NCBI RefSeq assembly: GCF_022867795.2
Contig: NZ_CP107006.1
Coordinates: 248,001 to 312,000, forward strand
DNA length: 64,000 nucleotides
Direction of reading: 5' to 3'
DNA from: Chitinophaga horti
Lineage (GTDB): Bacteria; Bacteroidota; Bacteroidia; Chitinophagales; Chitinophagaceae
Shown: in pieces, positions 61,319 through 64,000 of the stretch
Position numbering within the stretch: position 1 is the first letter of the stretch
Layout of the letters: each line of letters begins with the position of its first letter
Notes under the pieces: model-generated
Databases searched by the model: none
The model's input: only the letters and a program-made list of their open reading frames with translations
Told to the model about the DNA's origin: nothing
Made by a program: the position numbers and the translations under genes

Positions 61319-61386
61319 CTGTAAGAAATTTGGAAAGCGGGTTTGGATTTGTGCTATCAGAATTTTGCATTTAGCTTCCTTTTCAT

Positions 61387-61458
<72 letters not shown>

Positions 61459-61533
61459 CATTAAGTCTTTTGGTTAGTTGAAAAGGGTTACAATAAATTT
61501 CTCCTTTCTATAAGACGGATTAATTTTAACTAA

Positions 61534-61610
61534 GCGTTTGTAGCTCAGTGGAAGAGCAAGAAGGGGGCATTAACCCCTAAAGGCCGTGAGTTCAATTCTC
61601 ACCAACCGCT
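61534..61610 (+). tRNA. Malformed tRNA-like gene, related to tRNA-Thr(GGT)
   Basis: Has tRNA elements: acceptor-like GCGTTTG...CAACCGC (position 4 is a T.C mismatch), D-arm GCTC...GAGC, T-arm GTGAGTTCAATTCTCAC nearly identical to the Thr gene 76 bp upstream. The anticodon region is 5 nt too long: AGGGG/CCCCT with loop GCATTAA, so C at position 33 in place of U and anticodon ATT. Possibly a tRNA pseudogene or a tRNA-derived regulatory RNA; a functional tRNA is unlikely. Confidence 0.5.
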
Positions 61611-61680
61611 CAAGTTTGTAAAACAGTTTTATAACAACTATCAATACAATCTTTACAAACCATCTTAAAAAGAAAATACA

Positions 61681-62868
<1,188 letters not shown>

Positions 62869-62923
62869 TCAACCTATTCTGCCCTTACAAGAAGGGAACA
62901 TCAGAAAAAGTTTGAAAAATAAC

Positions 62924-62968
62924 AGTTACAAAGTACTTTAGTATTCGTACTTTGAGTACTTTGTAACT
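62924..62968 (+). other. Inverted repeat between tuf and tRNA-Trp
   Basis: AGTTACAAAGTACT (62924-62937) and AGTACTTTGTAACT (62955-62968): perfect 14-bp arms, 17-nt spacer. No T run, so more likely a processing hairpin that separates tuf mRNA from the tRNA, or a partial terminator. Confidence 0.75.
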
Positions 62969-62972
62969 ATCT

Positions 62973-63043
62973 ACGGGCATAGTTCAATGGTAGAATAGAG
63001 GTCTCCAAAACCTTTGATCAGGGTTCGAATCCTTGTGCCCGTG
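62973..63043 (+). tRNA. tRNA-Trp (CCA)
   Basis: Acceptor ACGGGCA/TGCCCGT, anticodon loop CTCCAAA, T-arm AGGGTTCGAATCCTT. Lies between tuf and secE. Confidence 0.94.
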
Positions 63044-63084
63044 CAAGCTAACGGAATAGTAGGGTAAACCTTAATTATCAGGCA

Positions 63085-63276
63085 ATGAACAAAATCAGAA
63101 CTTATTTCCGCGAATCGTACCATGAGCTTGTACACAAGGTGTCCTGGCCTACATGGCAGGAACTGCAGTCATCTACGATGATCGTACTCATTGCTACTGT
63201 TCTTATTACTTTATTAGTGTGGGGCATGGACAGTGCGGCGCACCTTGTACTCTCCCAGTACTATAAATTATTCTAA
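63085..63276 (+). CDS. secE: Preprotein translocase subunit SecE
   Basis: 63 residues, MNKIRTYFRESYHELVHKVSWPTWQELQSSTMIVL. The SecE signature KVSWPTWQEL is followed by one transmembrane helix (about 33-53). SecE clamps SecY in the translocon. Its TAA overlaps the ATG of nusG by one base (TAATG). Confidence 0.95.
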   Translation: MNKIRTYFRESYHELVHKVSWPTWQELQSSTMIVLIATVLITLLVWGMDSAAHLVLSQYYKLF

Positions 63277-63848
63277 TGATGGATGCAGTAAATACCCCTA
63301 CTTCCCCGGAAACAAAATGGTACGTGCTGCGTGTAGTTAGTGGCAAAGAGAAAAAGGTAAAAGAATATCTCGATATCGAAGTACGCAGGTCAGACTGGGG
63401 AAATGTGATCACTCAGATATTTCTTCCGGTTGAGAAAGTTTATAAAGTGCAGGCTGGTAAAAAAGTAATGCGCGAGAAAAACTTCTACCCCGGTTATGTA
63501 ATGATCGAAGCCATTGATGGTAAAATGACCGACGAGGTGATTCAATCCATCCGCAACGTATCCGGTGTTATTCACTTCCTGGGTAAAGAAAAGCCGATCG
63601 CACTGCGTAAGGCGGAAGTAAACAAGATGCTGGGTAAAGTAGACGAAATGTCTGACCAGGGTCTCACGATGAGCGAGCCTTTCATTGTAGGCGAAACCAT
63701 CAAAATTATCGACGGTCCGTTCAACGATTTCAACGGTGTTATCGAAGAAGTGATCGAAGACAAGAAAAAGCTGAAAGTAACGGTGAAGATTTTCGGCCGT
63801 GCTACTCCGGTGGAGCTGAACTTCATGCAGGTAGAAAAAATTGCTTAA
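63276..63848 (+). CDS. nusG: Transcription termination/antitermination protein NusG
   Basis: 190 residues from ATG 63276 (MMDAVNTPTSPETKWYVLRVV); ATG 63279 is possible. NGN domain WYVLRVVSGKEKKVKEYLD with VRRSDWGNVITQIFLP, then the C-terminal KOW domain ETIKIIDGPFNDFNGVIEEV. Links RNA polymerase to Rho or to the ribosome. Translationally coupled to secE. A strong terminator follows, so the rplKAJL genes that usually come next are not transcribed with it. Confidence 0.96.
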   Translation: MMDAVNTPTSPETKWYVLRVVSGKEKKVKEYLDIEVRRSDWGNVITQIFLPVEKVYKVQAGKKVMREKNFYPGYVMIEAIDGKMTDEVIQSIRNVSGVIHFLGKEKPIALRKAEVNKMLGKVDEMSDQGLTMSEPFIVGETIKIIDGPFNDFNGVIEEVIEDKKKLKVTVKIFGRATPVELNFMQVEKIA

Positions 63849-63866
63849 TCTTATTTCAAATATGCG

Positions 63867-63899
63867 AAAGGGCGGTGTTAGATACACCGCCCTTTTTTT
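63867..63899 (+). terminator. Terminator after nusG
   Basis: AAAGGGCGGTGT/ACACCGCCCTTT stem, loop TAGAT, run of eight T. Confidence 0.92.
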
Positions 63900-63942
63900 G
63901 TTATCATGGTCAGCCAACCGCCGAAAAATTGTAAATTCGGTT

Positions 63943-64000
63943 ATGATTTCACAACGGGAATATAATGACATGATGGAGCTGCTTCGTAAGCAGAAGATGA
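63943..64000 (+). CDS. Start of an unidentified gene (partial)
   Basis: ATG 63943 opens MISQREYNDMMELLRKQKM and runs off the window. A near-consensus -7 box TAAATTCG sits at 63932-63939. It is not rplK, which would begin MAKEI or similar. Function cannot be read from 19 residues. Confidence 0.45.
   Translation, partial: MISQREYNDMMELLRKQKM

Overview
This window is chromosomal DNA from a member of the Bacteroidota, most likely a Chitinophagaceae (Chitinophaga-like) bacterium. The evidence is the promoter type (repeated TAnnTTTG -7 boxes, many with a TTG/TTTG about 18-20 bp upstream), a type III glutamine synthetase, a type IX secretion plug protein, a TamL-type lipoprotein of the Omp85 family, a PafA-like phosphatase, an alpha-beta fused ThDP-dependent E1 enzyme and a ComA-like phosphosulfolactate synthase. 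The species cannot be read from the sequence. I see no transposase, phage or CRISPR module; this is core-genome DNA with a few unusual non-coding islands.

Layout. 1-3.7 kb is the end of the ribosomal protein gene cluster (infA-rpmJ-rpsM-rpsK-rpsD-rpoA-rplQ), with hairpins in its spacers and a possible pseudoknot just before rpsD (S4). 3.8-13.6 kb holds a zinc-ribbon membrane protein, carA, two small-RNA-like units, an aminotransferase, a DUF1573 protein, the E1 fusion, a hydroxyacid dehydrogenase and a YebC protein. 13.7-22 kb has four transport/membrane genes (APC permease, dicarboxylate symporter, DedA, MFS), MarR, YceI, malate dehydrogenase and a thioredoxin-like protein. 22.3-31.9 kb has efp-accB-accC (translation factor plus biotin carboxylase), an AI-2E family protein, a Spy-like protein, glutamine synthetase III and purL.

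31.9-33.3 kb is the largest gene-free region. It holds an 87-bp tandem repeat, two inverted DnaA-box-like 9-mers in AT-rich DNA, and a promoter-to-terminator unit with no long ORF that carries four 26-bp-spaced repeats. 33.3-43.5 kb has an alpha-oxoamine synthase, PafA, an enoyl-CoA hydratase, secreted proteins, a TPR protein, comA, an aroE split by a one-base frameshift, and a methyltransferase. 43.6-50.2 kb has SRP RNA, a small transaldolase, the glycerol pair glpK-glpF, NDH-2 and the T9SS plug protein. 50.2-60.7 kb has a dead secreted-protein fragment, an FtsX-type permease, an rRNA methyltransferase, TamL, truB, MFS, nitronate monooxygenase, ribE, rpsU, a Xer recombinase and a hibernation factor. 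60.9-63.9 kb is a tRNA cluster (Thr, Tyr, Gly, Thr, plus a malformed tRNA-like gene), tuf, tRNA-Trp, secE and nusG, closed by a strong terminator.

Most interesting: (1) twin minus-strand RNA units at 5.90-6.10 kb whose shared segment is complementary to the start-codon region of the MFS gene at 17478; (2) the non-coding unit at 32.7-33.1 kb beside a possible replication origin; (3) the pseudoknot-like leader of rpsD; (4) the aroE frameshift on a U-UUU-UUG slippery sequence; (5) comA and an alpha-oxoamine synthase about 6 kb apart, which could both serve sulfonolipid synthesis; (6) a malformed tRNA next to tuf; (7) promoters placed so close to start codons that truB and the SpoU methyltransferase are probably made from leaderless mRNAs.
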